This document shows positions 1 through 8,753 of a stretch of 36,261 bases of DNA, piece by piece. Both the position numbers and the translations under genes were made by a program. Below the pieces are notes generated by a model. It searched no databases. It saw only the letters and a program-made list of their open reading frames with translations, and was not told the DNA's origin. Within the stretch, counting starts at the first letter, position 1. Every line of letters starts with the position of its first letter. This DNA comes from a virus. The DNA is taken from IMG/VR virus record IMGVR_UViG_3300035670_000700, positions 1-36,261 of that record; one strand, written 5' to 3'.

Positions 1-71
1 TTGAAAGCCACTTCCGCAGCACGTTCCGCAATAGCTTCAATCTGGTCATCAGTTAAAGGTAGCTTTTCCAT
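1..71 (-). CDS. 5' part of small membrane protein gene (duplicate of 36056-36241)
   Basis: This is the first 23 codons of the 61-residue membrane protein annotated in full at 36056-36241, present twice only because the window ends overlap. The ATG is at 71-69, two bases beyond the TAA of the collar-fibre gene, so on the circle this gene directly follows the fibre gene in the leftward late operon. It should be counted once. Confidence 0.9.
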   Translation of the reverse strand, partial: MEKLPLTDDQIEAIAERAAEVAF

Positions 72-91
72 GGTTAGCTTTTCATGATATA
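1..91. repeat. Left copy of 91-bp terminal direct repeat
   Basis: Bases 1-91 are identical to 36171-36261, the last bases of the window. The repeat covers the start of the small membrane-protein gene (complete copy at 36056-36241) and the stop codon of the collar-fibre gene. It shows the contig closes into a circle of about 36,170 bp. An odd length of 91 is typical of a k-mer overlap left by an assembler, so it need not be a physical terminal repeat of the virion DNA. Confidence 0.95.
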
Positions 92-799
92 GGCAAGGGC
101 GTAGTACGGAGGCAGATTAGCGTTAGTTCCGCTAGATCCTGCTGAGTTAATTGTATGTGTGTGCGTTGCGTTAATGTTAAGTGTTTGAAACCCAGTTGTA
201 TTTGCAGAACCAGCATCTGCTGTTGTGGAATTTGACCCAGAAAATATCCCGGAGGGGCTACTAAATCGCGTTGCGTTAGTAGTGCCATTCACAGACCCGG
301 TTAGTGTTGTTGAGTCGGCAGTGTGCGTATGGCTTACGACAATGGCGTCAGCAGAACCTCCTGTACCAGCAACTGAGTATGTACTTCCAGCGCCAACGAT
401 AAAACGATTACGCAAGTCAGGAGTGCTATTTGTGCCATCGCAAAGCAGCCAACCACTAGGGATAGTAGCGACTGAACCAGACCACATAACAATTACGCCA
501 GTAGGAACAATGTCTCTGACAAATGCAGTCGTTGCAATCTTGGTGCTGTCATCCGACGCGCTAACAGTAGGGGCAGCAGTAGTGCCTGTCAGCGTAGTCG
601 TGCCAGTAACAGATAAGTTGCCGCCTACCGTAAAGTTATCGCCATCTGCACCCGTCTGCTGGTCTTTAAGCTGCGCCATTAGCTCACGTATAGCATTGTT
701 AATACCAGACGGAGCGCAACCCTCAGCTATGTTGATGTTGCCGATGTCTGTATTGTTAGCCGCTGTAGAGCTAAACTCGCTAATCTTGTTCTTTGCCAT
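74..799 (-). CDS. Tail fibre with phage tail-collar domain
   Basis: A 241-residue virion protein, probably a distal tail fibre contacting the host surface. The N-terminal third is Ser/Thr/Gly-rich beta-type sequence with TTTLTGTT-like stretches. Residues ~98-140 match the phage tail-collar domain pattern (GVIVMWSG, P-SGWLLCDGT, TPDLRNRFIVGAG) and the C-terminus ends in the usual LPPYYALAYIMK block. Between them is a Ser/Thr/Gly-rich variable segment containing two HTH triplets (SHTHT, THTHT), a common place for receptor-binding variation. It follows the 572-residue virion protein by three bases. A second, larger fibre lies at 9243-10754. Collar-domain assignment is strong; the exact virion position is inferred. 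Confidence 0.85.
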   Translation of the reverse strand: MAKNKISEFSSTAANNTDIGNINIAEGCAPSGINNAIRELMAQLKDQQTGADGDNFTVGGNLSVTGTTTLTGTTAAPTVSASDDSTKIATTAFVRDIVPTGVIVMWSGSVATIPSGWLLCDGTNSTPDLRNRFIVGAGSTYSVAGTGGSADAIVVSHTHTADSTTLTGSVNGTTNATRFSSPSGIFSGSNSTTADAGSANTTGFQTLNINATHTHTINSAGSSGTNANLPPYYALAYIMKS

Positions 800-802
800 G
801 AT

Positions 803-2521
803 TTAGTTCCCTAACAATCCATAAGTGGGCGTTAATGCTTGCTGCATTTGTTGCTGTTCCGCTGCCATTAAAGCTCGACCAAATCCAACTCTACCTGATT
901 CTGGAACAATGCCACCAGCCCTAGAAACACCACCATAAATATTTCCAATTACGCCTTGTGGCTGAGAGCCAAGGTATCTTTGTGCCAATATGTTTCTTAC
1001 TGGGCCAGATGTGGCAGCAAAGGCAGGAATAGAAGAAAGCAATCCAGCAACATCAGCAATATTACCAAAAGATAATCTTTCAGACGTTCCGCTAGATGGA
1101 AACGCCTTTGGAAATCCGCCACTCAGCATTGCAGCAGTTTCTACTGGCGTTTTAGTCCGACCGTAAGTTGGCTTTTTTGAAAGCTCTCTAGAAAGAGTAG
1201 CAGCACTAATATTCCCAGTATTAGGATTAAATGCTTCATTAATCAAATACCAGTCCGATAACTGTTTTCTTCCTTGTCTAAAATCATTTAATGTTTTTTC
1301 TCCGGTAGTTCTCATCATATTACCGGGAGCAGCCAACGAGTTTTCAATAGACTGCTCAAAAGCATCTTTAAGTTCTTTAAAGGCATCAATAGCGGCAGAT
1401 GATTTTTTCTCTGCTTTTTGTGCAGAAAATAAATTATCACCAATTGCTTTTGATCTAATAAATGCTTCTTTACCGCTAATTGGATTAGTAGCGTAATCTT
1501 TATATTGAGTTAAGACTTTAATAGCTTGTTTATCGGAGGCAGTTCTTTGAGATGATGGGACTTTATTTAATACGTTAAGTTGCTTATTAATTCTTTGAAC
1601 AAAATTAGCATCACCCTGAAGGCTAGGAACTCTCTCCAATGACTTGTATTTATTCAACGCGCTAGTATAAGAAGCCCTGATGCTATCGTTAGTAAGGGGC
1701 GTTCCTTCAGGCAACTTAAGTAGCTGTCTTGCAATATTATTTGTTTTTTCCTGATTGCCTTCTTCAAAGCGGGTGAAAGCCTTTCTGGCAAAAGGAAGAT
1801 TGCTTTTAATACCCTCTTTAAGTTCCGCTCCATATCCAGTAATCTGGGTAGGATCAAGTTGAAACCCTTCATCCAAAGCACGACGAGCAACTTGTTGTTG
1901 CTGCTCTGTAAGATTAGGAGGTAATTGAGGTGCTAACCCAACTTGACGTAAGCCAAATTGTGTCGCTCCGCCAGTAACGCCGCCAAGCCCAGATCTAGAC
2001 AACATTTCTGATGTTGACGCACTTGGAACAGTAAGCCCATATAAAGCACCACCAGCAGCAGCTTGCGGGACTGTAGTTGGCAATAATGCGCCACCTGTAG
2101 CCTCAGCAGCCCCACCAACAACAGGAAGTTTCCCAGCAGCTTTAAGAACACCACCACCAAAAATAGAAGAAAGAATATCAGTTGCTGTAGAGCCAATAAT
2201 TTCAGCCCCACCAGTAGGTTCTGTGGATCTATAGGTTGGAGACAACACTGATCTAGATTCTTGAATGCGAGATTCATAATCTGCCAACGTTTGGGGATCA
2301 GTGATACCAAAAATATCAGTTAATCTTAATCCAGCACCATAGAGCGCTTCTCCTGCTTGAGCCGCTCTTTTGCCCATGCCAGTAATAACGCCACCCTCTT
2401 GTGGTTTGCGAGATTCTTGTATTTTCTTTATCTCAGCGGCAAAAAGATTAGCAGATGTAGTATCACCAGCCTTATCAGCTTCAAGTAATGCTCGCTCTAA
2501 GTCTTGAATAGTTATCGCCAT
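803..2521 (-). CDS. Large Gly/Ala-rich virion protein, probable internal/ejection protein
   Basis: A 572-residue protein with no catalytic motif that I recognise. Residues ~105-175 form a long Gly/Ala-rich, weakly hydrophobic region (short motifs such as SSIFGGGV and KLPVVGGAAEA), followed by a helical, Lys/Gln-rich central region and a Gly/Ser-rich C-terminus. Long proteins of this composition between tail-tube and fibre genes in podoviruses are commonly internal virion proteins that leave the capsid with the DNA and help it cross the cell envelope. It sits between another large protein of similar composition (2538-4226) and the collar fibre in the leftward late operon. The function is inferred from composition and position only. 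Confidence 0.6.
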   Translation of the reverse strand: MAITIQDLERALLEADKAGDTTSANLFAAEIKKIQESRKPQEGGVITGMGKRAAQAGEALYGAGLRLTDIFGITDPQTLADYESRIQESRSVLSPTYRSTEPTGGAEIIGSTATDILSSIFGGGVLKAAGKLPVVGGAAEATGGALLPTTVPQAAAGGALYGLTVPSASTSEMLSRSGLGGVTGGATQFGLRQVGLAPQLPPNLTEQQQQVARRALDEGFQLDPTQITGYGAELKEGIKSNLPFARKAFTRFEEGNQEKTNNIARQLLKLPEGTPLTNDSIRASYTSALNKYKSLERVPSLQGDANFVQRINKQLNVLNKVPSSQRTASDKQAIKVLTQYKDYATNPISGKEAFIRSKAIGDNLFSAQKAEKKSSAAIDAFKELKDAFEQSIENSLAAPGNMMRTTGEKTLNDFRQGRKQLSDWYLINEAFNPNTGNISAATLSRELSKKPTYGRTKTPVETAAMLSGGFPKAFPSSGTSERLSFGNIADVAGLLSSIPAFAATSGPVRNILAQRYLGSQPQGVIGNIYGGVSRAGGIVPESGRVGFGRALMAAEQQQMQQALTPTYGLLGN

Positions 2522-2537
2522 TATCTACCCCATTAAA

Positions 2538-4226
2538 TCACGGCTTTTTGTCAAGACCGTATTTTTTCTGAACGTCTACCGGCAAAGTGCTTTCTGGGCC
2601 AGCTTGTGATTTACCTCTGAGTCGAGCAATATCTTGAGCAGTAAATACTCGATCAAGTCCTTGTAAGCGCAATTCTTCTTGGAAATTTTTAATGCTATAT
2701 CTATTTTCTTCAACCAATTTAGCTCTAATATCTGCTGCGGCTGCGGAACGATCTGCTAATCTTTGAGCATAAACAGCCATCAATTCACGACCCTCAGTTG
2801 TATTAAACAAAGAAGGAATAGCAGAAAGGAACGATTTAATTTCAAAATCAGAAGTTGCGCCAGAACCTTCAACCCTAAGCGTAGGAGCAAGTTTTGCCCT
2901 AATTGCTTCTGCTGCTTGTCTTGATGTAGCCAATTGTTCTAGCTGCGTTCCGGGCAAATATGCACCAATAGAACCAGCAAAGTCTTGCAAAGCGCCGCCA
3001 CGATAAGGCTTGAGAATGTCTACAATTGCCGCCACATCAGATGCAGCATTTTGTGCGTTAATAGCAGATTCCTCGGCTCTTGATTGAGCCTTAGCTCTTT
3101 CTCCAGCCAAAACTTTATCGCCGACATTAACTTGCATAAGACTTCTGCTTAATTTACGAAGCTCTTTGTCCTTATCAAACATTGCAGCATCAATTTTTGC
3201 AAGTATTTCAGGAGTGTAATCTTTTGGATCAACGTTAGGGGCAACTTTTTGACCTATACGATAGGCTTCTTTAGTAAAGTCTTTTTGCGCTCGGGTATAT
3301 TCAAGTTCTTTTGCGTTATAGTCGTTAATATCCTTTTGAATAGACTGAACTCTTTGAGCATATTGATCTGGAGTAATCTCACCAGTGGCAGCAATATTAA
3401 TTAAATTATCAATTTGACCTTGGAATTGCGGAGGCGCTGAATTTCTAAACGACTGCAAATCACCACTTAAGTCAGCAACTGATACTTTAGTAATTTCTTT
3501 GTTAATTGCCTCAAGCCGCTTTAGACTTTGGTCAACAATTTTTCCTGCTCTCTCATTACCGGCAAATTGAGGATCTGAATAAATACGTATTGTATTTTCA
3601 ATGTTTTGTTTTTCTGCTAAACGAGCATTAATAGGATTGACCGGATTAACTGCAACTGGAGGCAATGGCTTTTCTTGTCCATCCATTACAGGGGCAGGTT
3701 GAGTTGCTACAGGTTGAGTTGCTGCTGGCTGAGTTTGTGGCACAGCCGGTGCTGTTTGACCAGCACGTTGCAATGGCAACAACTCTGAATACAGTTTCAG
3801 CGCCTCATTAGGATTCGCCCTAATGTAAGCAACCTTGAGAGGATCTCCAGCAATCTCAGGAGACTTCAGCAACTCCTCAATAGCGCCTTGTTGCGCTACC
3901 GTCTGTTGACGTTTAAGAAGTGCGTCCTGCTGTGCAAGTTGAGTCTGTGCAATCTGTTGCTGTGTAACGTAATTCTTAACGCCCTGATCGTAAGCACCAC
4001 CAGCAGCACCAAAGCCACCAGCCAATGCACCTAAGATATTCTCAGCAGCAGAACGTCGAGGGCCAGTGCGTGACATACCCTGAGCAAGCGCCAGACCAGC
4101 ACCAAGCAAGCCTTGTACGTTAGCTCTGCCTTGCAGCTTTTGAGTCTCCTCAGCGCCTAATAACCCCTGTAGATAAGTAGGGGCAGCAGATCCGAATACG
4201 TTAGGGAGATAGTCTTCAATTGCCAT
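2538..4226 (-). CDS. Large helical virion protein, probable internal/ejection protein
   Basis: A 562-residue protein, mostly helical. Residues ~25-80 contain a Gly/Ala-rich segment (GLALAQGM, LGALAGGFGAAGGAYDQG) that could associate with membrane, followed by Gln-rich helix and a proline-rich linker at ~165-190 with three TQP repeats (TQPAATQPVATQPAP). The rest is charged helix with likely coiled coils. ATG at 4226 has an AGGTGA site. Together with the proteins at 803 and 4234 it makes a set of Gly/Ala-rich, Gln-rich proteins that resembles the ejection-protein trio of podoviruses in order and composition. No sequence family is recognised with certainty, so the role is an inference. Confidence 0.6.
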   Translation of the reverse strand: MAIEDYLPNVFGSAAPTYLQGLLGAEETQKLQGRANVQGLLGAGLALAQGMSRTGPRRSAAENILGALAGGFGAAGGAYDQGVKNYVTQQQIAQTQLAQQDALLKRQQTVAQQGAIEELLKSPEIAGDPLKVAYIRANPNEALKLYSELLPLQRAGQTAPAVPQTQPAATQPVATQPAPVMDGQEKPLPPVAVNPVNPINARLAEKQNIENTIRIYSDPQFAGNERAGKIVDQSLKRLEAINKEITKVSVADLSGDLQSFRNSAPPQFQGQIDNLINIAATGEITPDQYAQRVQSIQKDINDYNAKELEYTRAQKDFTKEAYRIGQKVAPNVDPKDYTPEILAKIDAAMFDKDKELRKLSRSLMQVNVGDKVLAGERAKAQSRAEESAINAQNAASDVAAIVDILKPYRGGALQDFAGSIGAYLPGTQLEQLATSRQAAEAIRAKLAPTLRVEGSGATSDFEIKSFLSAIPSLFNTTEGRELMAVYAQRLADRSAAAADIRAKLVEENRYSIKNFQEELRLQGLDRVFTAQDIARLRGKSQAGPESTLPVDVQKKYGLDKKP

Positions 4227-4233
4227 AGATCAC

Positions 4234-4797
4234 CTAAATAAGTGAGATTCTAGGTGCTTGGGGTAAAGCACTAGCAATCTGTACGTCTTGAATACCGCCA
4301 CGCTGAATCTGTCCAGCAGGTGCAAATTGTGCTTGAGGCTGCTGCATCATTTGTTGTGCAGACTGCAAACCCATTTGAGTTAAATTAGGATTACGTTGTG
4401 CATAATTGCCAATTTGGTCAAGAAATCCCGGAGGAGTTGCTAATGAAGATGGAACCATTCCAGTAGTCGGGCCACCACCTAGCATTGGAGCTTGGTAAAT
4501 TGAACTACCTATCCCTTTGCTGAAATCAATCGCACTTGGAGCCAACAAATTTGTGGACTGACCAGCCGCAATAGAGTTAACGCCACCTGCATTAGCAAAC
4601 ATAGTATTTGCCGCATTAGAAGCACCTGCACCAGTTAATCCGCTACCAGCGCCAGCGGTTAAACCACCAGCACCCATCAATGTAGCACCGCCAAATCCAC
4701 CAGCAGCCCCAAGCAAAGCACCCTTAAGAGGATCTTTAGAGTTGGACATAGCTCCAATAGAGCCGCCAACAATAGCCATAGTTACCGGATCACCCAT
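4234..4797 (-). CDS. Gly/Ala-rich small virion protein (putative ejection protein)
   Basis: A 187-residue protein. The first ~70 residues are a Gly/Ala-rich hydrophobic region (motifs SIGAMSNSKDP, GALLGAAGGFGGA) of the kind seen in phage proteins that insert into or pass through membranes; the remainder is Gln/Pro/Gly-rich. Its ATG (4797-4795) shares one base with the TAA of the upstream gene, and its strong AAGGAGG site is made by the last codons of that gene, so the two are translationally coupled. No enzymatic motif is visible. The membrane or ejection role is inferred from composition and neighbours. Confidence 0.55.
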   Translation of the reverse strand: MGDPVTMAIVGGSIGAMSNSKDPLKGALLGAAGGFGGATLMGAGGLTAGAGSGLTGAGASNAANTMFANAGGVNSIAAGQSTNLLAPSAIDFSKGIGSSIYQAPMLGGGPTTGMVPSSLATPPGFLDQIGNYAQRNPNLTQMGLQSAQQMMQQPQAQFAPAGQIQRGGIQDVQIASALPQAPRISLI

Positions 4798-5513
4798 TAT
4801 TTTCCTCCTTGTGGTGTAGCCGTTTGCTCTGTCGTAGTCTCAAGCGGAGCGCCGTAAAAGATATTAGTAGCACGTTGCAGACGGTTAAACGGTACGTCAG
4901 CAGCAGCCAATTGACCTTGAATCCGAGCCTGATCGTAAGCCTCACGACCTTGACCAACCTGCAACAGTCTCTGAATGTCAGCATAGTCAGCAGCAGCCAT
5001 CTGAGGAGCAGCACCAACCGCTTGCATCTGTCTAGCTCTCTCTGCCTCAGCCGAACCGTAAGCCAGTTGACCAGCTTGTTCAGCCAATGCCCGAGCAAAT
5101 ACGTCTTGAGCATTCATCTGCTGTTGACCTTGAGCAGCAGAACCATAGCGGCCCATTGAGGAAGCCTGTGATTGCAGATTCTGAATGTTCCTTGTGTAAG
5201 CATCGCCAGCCTGACGATTTACGCCAGCCAAAGCACCCTCTAGGAATGGATTAACGCCTCGCCCTTGGATCGTAGCAAGTTGCTCTTGCTGTGCAGCCTG
5301 AACCAGTGGAGAGCCAGCCATAGCCCGTTCCTGAGCCATCTGGAGGGCAGACTGAGTTGCTTGGGAAGGGTCAACGTAAAGTTGCTCAGGGATACCACTA
5401 GGCTGCTCGTAAATGCTCTTAGCTTGACCTAGCGCATATTGCACATACGGCTTAAAGTCCGGACTTAGTTCCGTCGTTGTCTTACTCTCTTGAGTTCCGC
5501 CGCCGCCACCCAT
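4797..5513 (-). CDS. Gln/Ala-rich virion-associated protein
   Basis: A 238-residue protein starting with MGGGGG and a Thr/Glu-rich stretch, then almost continuous Gln/Ala-rich helix (short motifs QYALGQAKSIYEQ, SSMGRYGSAAQGQQ). Proteins with this start and composition recur beside portal/tail-tube/ejection genes in marine and freshwater podoviruses; no biochemical role is known to me. The C-terminal codons QGGK build the ribosome-binding site for the next gene at 4797. It is probably a minor virion or virion-assembly component. Confidence 0.55.
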   Translation of the reverse strand: MGGGGGTQESKTTTELSPDFKPYVQYALGQAKSIYEQPSGIPEQLYVDPSQATQSALQMAQERAMAGSPLVQAAQQEQLATIQGRGVNPFLEGALAGVNRQAGDAYTRNIQNLQSQASSMGRYGSAAQGQQQMNAQDVFARALAEQAGQLAYGSAEAERARQMQAVGAAPQMAAADYADIQRLLQVGQGREAYDQARIQGQLAAADVPFNRLQRATNIFYGAPLETTTEQTATPQGGK

Positions 5514-5514
5514 A

Positions 5515-5913
5515 TTACACCTCGCAAATCCATTGTCTAGGACGGAAGCCTAATTGTGCCGCCCTGCGTTGCCAGCCCTGTCTATGGCTAGAGAATGTCA
5601 AGTATTTCGCACCACCTTGACTTGCCAAATCTTTTATGTATTTTAATCCACTTTCAACTATTTGATAATTATTTTCTAACGTCCAAGCAGCCCAAACGTG
5701 AAGCGTCTTACCTTGTGGTTGAAGAATAAAGAAGCCTGAAAAGTGGTTATTCTCTAAGACTACCCAAAGCATAGCCTTCTGGTTAAAGCAATCTGTGTAC
5801 ACATCTTCCGGTATCCAGTTCTCCGGACTACGTGTCTTAATCTTATCCAAACCGGGGCGAATACTAGGCCACCAGTCACGTAATTGATCCACCGCAATGA
5901 ATCTAAATTCCAT
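5515..5913 (-). CDS. GNAT-like small protein in the virion gene block
   Basis: A 132-residue protein whose alternating beta/helix pattern and C-terminal half (KYLTFSSHRQGWQRRAAQLGFRP) resemble GNAT-fold acetyltransferases, where a helix and the GF-RP segment close the fold. A clear acetyl-CoA pyrophosphate loop (R/Q-x-x-G-x-G/A) is not obvious, so catalytic activity is doubtful. GNAT-like proteins in this position occur in T7-type phages, where they act in virion assembly. Its TAA ends one base before the next ATG region, and its last codons (CEV-stop) supply a GAGGTG ribosome-binding site for the gene at 5513. Confidence 0.5.
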   Translation of the reverse strand: MEFRFIAVDQLRDWWPSIRPGLDKIKTRSPENWIPEDVYTDCFNQKAMLWVVLENNHFSGFFILQPQGKTLHVWAAWTLENNYQIVESGLKYIKDLASQGGAKYLTFSSHRQGWQRRAAQLGFRPRQWICEV

Positions 5914-6233
5914 TAGCCCACCACAATGTACATAAACTCACATACATGAGCATTGCTTGCATGGTTTATGACCGCCGATCCCTGAGACCGTGTACCAACC
6001 CATAGTTTTGACATTTCTTGAGCCGCCTTATCATTCATCGGAGTAAATATAATTGCCGAATCGTAACCTATTCTGGGATCATTTAGGGTTGTTGTGGTTG
6101 CACTTACTGTACTTGTAAAGTAACCGCTGTTATTCGTCCTGCCATCCATGATTCCACGGACAACCTCAGAGACTTCCCGTTGATCTGCCCCAAATGGCGG
6201 TAAAGTCCGAAACTGTACGCTCTTTGTAGTCAT
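5913..6233 (-). CDS. Small conserved virion-region protein
   Basis: A 106-residue protein, Thr/Asn-rich and predicted mostly beta (TVSATTTTLNDPRIGYDSAIIF). Its ATG overlaps the TGA of the gp10-like gene in an ATGA, and its TAA overlaps the next ATG in a TAATG, so it is translationally coupled on both sides. Similar short proteins accompany tail genes in podoviruses; it could be a small tail or fibre-adaptor component. No family name is recognised. Confidence 0.5.
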   Translation of the reverse strand: MTTKSVQFRTLPPFGADQREVSEVVRGIMDGRTNNSGYFTSTVSATTTTLNDPRIGYDSAIIFTPMNDKAAQEMSKLWVGTRSQGSAVINHASNAHVCEFMYIVVG

Positions 6234-7648
6234 CGATTACCCTGCTTAACGAAGTCAATTTCAAGACCTACCGCTGTTTTCCAGCTAGGGCCAGTCGGAG
6301 TCAGGCTTAAGCGATGATAATCCCCGTTAGAACGCAAAGACACTCGGTTCTCAGCGTCAGCAGGGATAGCCGTACCGAATTCCACCTGCTCAGTCAGCAA
6401 ATCACGGCTTGCAACGGCAATATTTGCACTGCCATTGTCCACAATAGGCTTGGCAAGCGTAATAACAGACCTACCAACGTCAATATCACCCGTTGATATA
6501 GTCGCAGTCTTAGGCTGACCTGAGAAGCTGATGATCTTTTCACCAGAAACACCCGCAAACAGCAGTTGTCCACCGGCAAATACCCGTGAATCCAGCGGAA
6601 TATCCAAGGCATCAATGCTTGCGCTGTAGTTATCCACTTGCTCAAGCGTAGCCGATGGAGTCAAAGCATAAGCAACAGCCGTTGCAGTAGTCTCAGCATA
6701 AGACCACTTACCTAAGTCAATGGAATACATCAGCAAAAAATTACCGCCGAACGTATTGTTAAACTTCCAGATTACTAATTTATTAACTGGGTCAACTGTT
6801 GCACTCATGCCAGTAGGAATTTGACTAGCAATAGCATTGTCAAAGAACCAACGGTTAACCTTTTCTACGCCAATAGACTTAGTAGATTGACCATCGCAGA
6901 CATAAAATCCATCGTCAGAGAGGAAGTAAGTCAGACCACCGTATTGAGCAATTGAGCCGTTAGAAATACAGCCAAGAGACCGTGAGATAGCGTCAAACTG
7001 AAAGAAGAATGGAGAGCCAGAGTAGCTCATCCGGTAGATAGCACGTTCCAAGAATATCAGACCGTACTCACCACCAGCCAAGCCAGTAATATCACCACCG
7101 TCAGGGATAAGCTGAAAGTCAGACTGAGAAGCAGCACCGGGAGTCCAGTCTGTCTCGTCGTTAATGTCAGACCAGTAAACCTTGTTCGTATCCGTACCGT
7201 CATTAGCAGCAACCACAAAGTCACGGACAACTGTTACAAACTTAGCAATGGGAGCGGAGGCATCTAAGTCACCAAAGGAAGTCGATGAATTAAGTGTCCA
7301 TGCTTGCAGCTTATCCTGACCGTTAGCCAAGATCATCTGAGGGCCAAACTGAGTTACATCCCAGCCTTCTACTGCCGAATAACCCGTAGTCGTTAGGGCA
7401 TCCAAACTTGCATCACTACTGTCAAACTTGTAGATCTGTGTCGCACTAGCAGCAAACAAGGAGCTAACTCCGCCTACCTTGCCAGCAAAGACAATAAGCA
7501 AATTAGTACCAGCATCATCAGAGTAATTCGCCTCACTAAGAAATGGCGCATATCCGTTAGCTACTGGATAACAATTCTTAGCATCTGTTACGTTACCAGC
7601 AACGCCCGGCTGATCTGGCAACCACTCACCGAATAGGATTTTCTGCAT
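6230..7648 (-). CDS. P22 gp10-like tail/DNA-stabilisation protein
   Basis: A 472-residue protein from the ATG at 7648. Repeated beta blades, such as GGEYGLIFLERAIYRM, GLTYFLSDDGFYVCDGQ and VYWSDINDETDWTPG, are the pattern of the P22 gp10 DNA-stabilisation/tail-hub family and related beta-propeller tail proteins, which cap the portal and adaptor to keep DNA inside. The reading frame extends 15 bases further to a TTG, but the ATG at 7648 overlaps the upstream TAA (TAATG) and has a GAGG site six bases ahead, so it is the preferred start. Position between the fibre region and virion proteins agrees with a tail-hub role. Confidence 0.75.
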   Translation of the reverse strand: MQKILFGEWLPDQPGVAGNVTDAKNCYPVANGYAPFLSEANYSDDAGTNLLIVFAGKVGGVSSLFAASATQIYKFDSSDASLDALTTTGYSAVEGWDVTQFGPQMILANGQDKLQAWTLNSSTSFGDLDASAPIAKFVTVVRDFVVAANDGTDTNKVYWSDINDETDWTPGAASQSDFQLIPDGGDITGLAGGEYGLIFLERAIYRMSYSGSPFFFQFDAISRSLGCISNGSIAQYGGLTYFLSDDGFYVCDGQSTKSIGVEKVNRWFFDNAIASQIPTGMSATVDPVNKLVIWKFNNTFGGNFLLMYSIDLGKWSYAETTATAVAYALTPSATLEQVDNYSASIDALDIPLDSRVFAGGQLLFAGVSGEKIISFSGQPKTATISTGDIDVGRSVITLAKPIVDNGSANIAVASRDLLTEQVEFGTAIPADAENRVSLRSNGDYHRLSLTPTGPSWKTAVGLEIDFVKQGNR

Positions 7649-8298
7649 TACTGCCTCGTCCAAATGTCATTGACTGTTGTTGTCTTAATCCAGTAATCGT
7701 AACGATCATCGGTGTAGCCATCTCCCCAATAATCAATCTCAACGTAAGGATCAAAAAGGCTATTGCTAAACCAAGTCCCAGAACTAGGCGCAACAGGTGT
7801 CCAAATGTTACTAGACGCAGACTGTTCAGTCCATGTATCCGTTTGAGGAACAACATCCGACCATTCCTCACCAATTATCTGACCCGTAGCAGAACATACC
7901 GTTACGGCTTGAATAGAGGCGTTTCCAGCCCATGTAGCATTAGGATAGGCAGATACACTAGCCAGTCCATTAATCGCCGCAAAACCCTCGTAAATGACTC
8001 CACCAAGGGCTGTGACTGTGGCTACACCATTAACGCTACCAGAACCAAACTGAACACGACTAGCCGATGCAGTTAATGTTGCTAATCCAGTAATGGCGGC
8101 ACTGCTAAATTGAACCCTAGTACCAACTGCGCTAACTGTTGCTAAACCGTTAATGCTTCCTGAGAAAAACTGTACTCTTGAGCCAAATGCGGAAACACTA
8201 GCCTCTGCCGTTACCGATGCACTTCCAAACTCCAAAATCGCATCGCCTTCAGCATAGCCGTATTCCCAGTAATCATAGACAACGTATTGAAGGCTCAA
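7648..8298 (-). CDS. Beta-repeat virion protein with six ~20-residue repeats
   Basis: A 216-residue protein with a TTG start at 8298, supported by an AGGA site eight bases upstream and by the lack of any in-frame ATG nearby. Residues ~20-140 are six imperfect 20-residue repeats of the form VQFxSGSINGLATVSAxGTR, giving a strict period that suggests a stacked beta structure such as a beta-helix or fibre shaft. Both ends carry Tyr/Trp-rich DYWEYGY and DYWGDGYTDD motifs, a striking near-symmetry. It lies directly before the gp10-like tail gene, so a tail-fibre or tail-hub accessory role is likely but not shown. Confidence 0.6.
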   Translation of the reverse strand: MSLQYVVYDYWEYGYAEGDAILEFGSASVTAEASVSAFGSRVQFFSGSINGLATVSAVGTRVQFSSAAITGLATLTASASRVQFGSGSVNGVATVTALGGVIYEGFAAINGLASVSAYPNATWAGNASIQAVTVCSATGQIIGEEWSDVVPQTDTWTEQSASSNIWTPVAPSSGTWFSNSLFDPYVEIDYWGDGYTDDRYDYWIKTTTVNDIWTRQ

Positions 8299-8529
8299 TT
8301 ACATTCCTAAAGATGCTTTAATCTCGTCAGGTGTTGCTGCTGCGTCAATATCTGCTTGGACTGTTGCGTACTTCTCACGGATAGCTTGACGAGCAATCTC
8401 TGCACCGTCTGCTTGACCAGGTATCTGCTTGGCTATAGCTTCGTCGTAAGGCTTGAATTCTTCAGCACGAGCAGCACGACGCATATCGTGACCAATAGTT
8501 TTAGCTTTTGAAATGTCTATGGTAATCAC
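8299..8529 (-). CDS. Small tail-region protein (tail-assembly-like)
   Basis: A 76-residue helical protein with the pattern KAKTIGHDMRRAARAEEFKPYD...REKYATVQADIDAAATPDE. This RRxAR-EFxPxD / IRxKYA arrangement is familiar from small proteins encoded beside phage tail-fibre genes. It starts with GTG in a GTGA overlap with the previous gene; no ATG is available. Its final AGGAATGTAA creates the ribosome-binding site for the TTG-started repeat protein downstream. A tail-fibre chaperone or assembly role is possible. Confidence 0.5.
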   Translation of the reverse strand: MITIDISKAKTIGHDMRRAARAEEFKPYDEAIAKQIPGQADGAEIARQAIREKYATVQADIDAAATPDEIKASLGM

Positions 8530-8753
8530 TGGCTAACTCCCGATGGAGGAACAGTTTGATCAATAACCCAAGCAGACCTAAACAGGCGATCTGATGGAAC
8601 GTCTGCTACATCAACGATCCAATAGGGTACGCCACCACTAGGCACATCTTTTTGGGCGATCTCGGAAATGGTTAAGCCACACTCAGCGGCTGGGATAATG
8701 ACAGCGACACCGCCGTCATCTGTTGGGTAAATCACCCTCTTATTTATTTCCAT
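8526..8753 (-). CDS. Small conserved tail-region protein
   Basis: A 75-residue protein with the pattern VIYPTDDGGVAVIIPA...PYWIVDVADVPSDRLFRSAW. Short proteins with this WIVD-x-x-x-(L/I)PSDR-FR-AW signature are common near fibre genes in phages, function unknown. The ATG at 8753 lies ten bases inside the 3' end of the HNH gene, and the AAGGAG site that serves it is encoded by that HNH gene's last codons. It overlaps the next gene by GTGA. Confidence 0.5.
   Translation of the reverse strand: MEINKRVIYPTDDGGVAVIIPAAECGLTISEIAQKDVPSGGVPYWIVDVADVPSDRLFRSAWVIDQTVPPSGVSQ

Noticed and set aside
225-806. A 193-codon rightward frame
   Set aside because: Antisense shadow of the collar-fibre gene, Val/Pro/Ser-rich and without any ribosome-binding site or family pattern.
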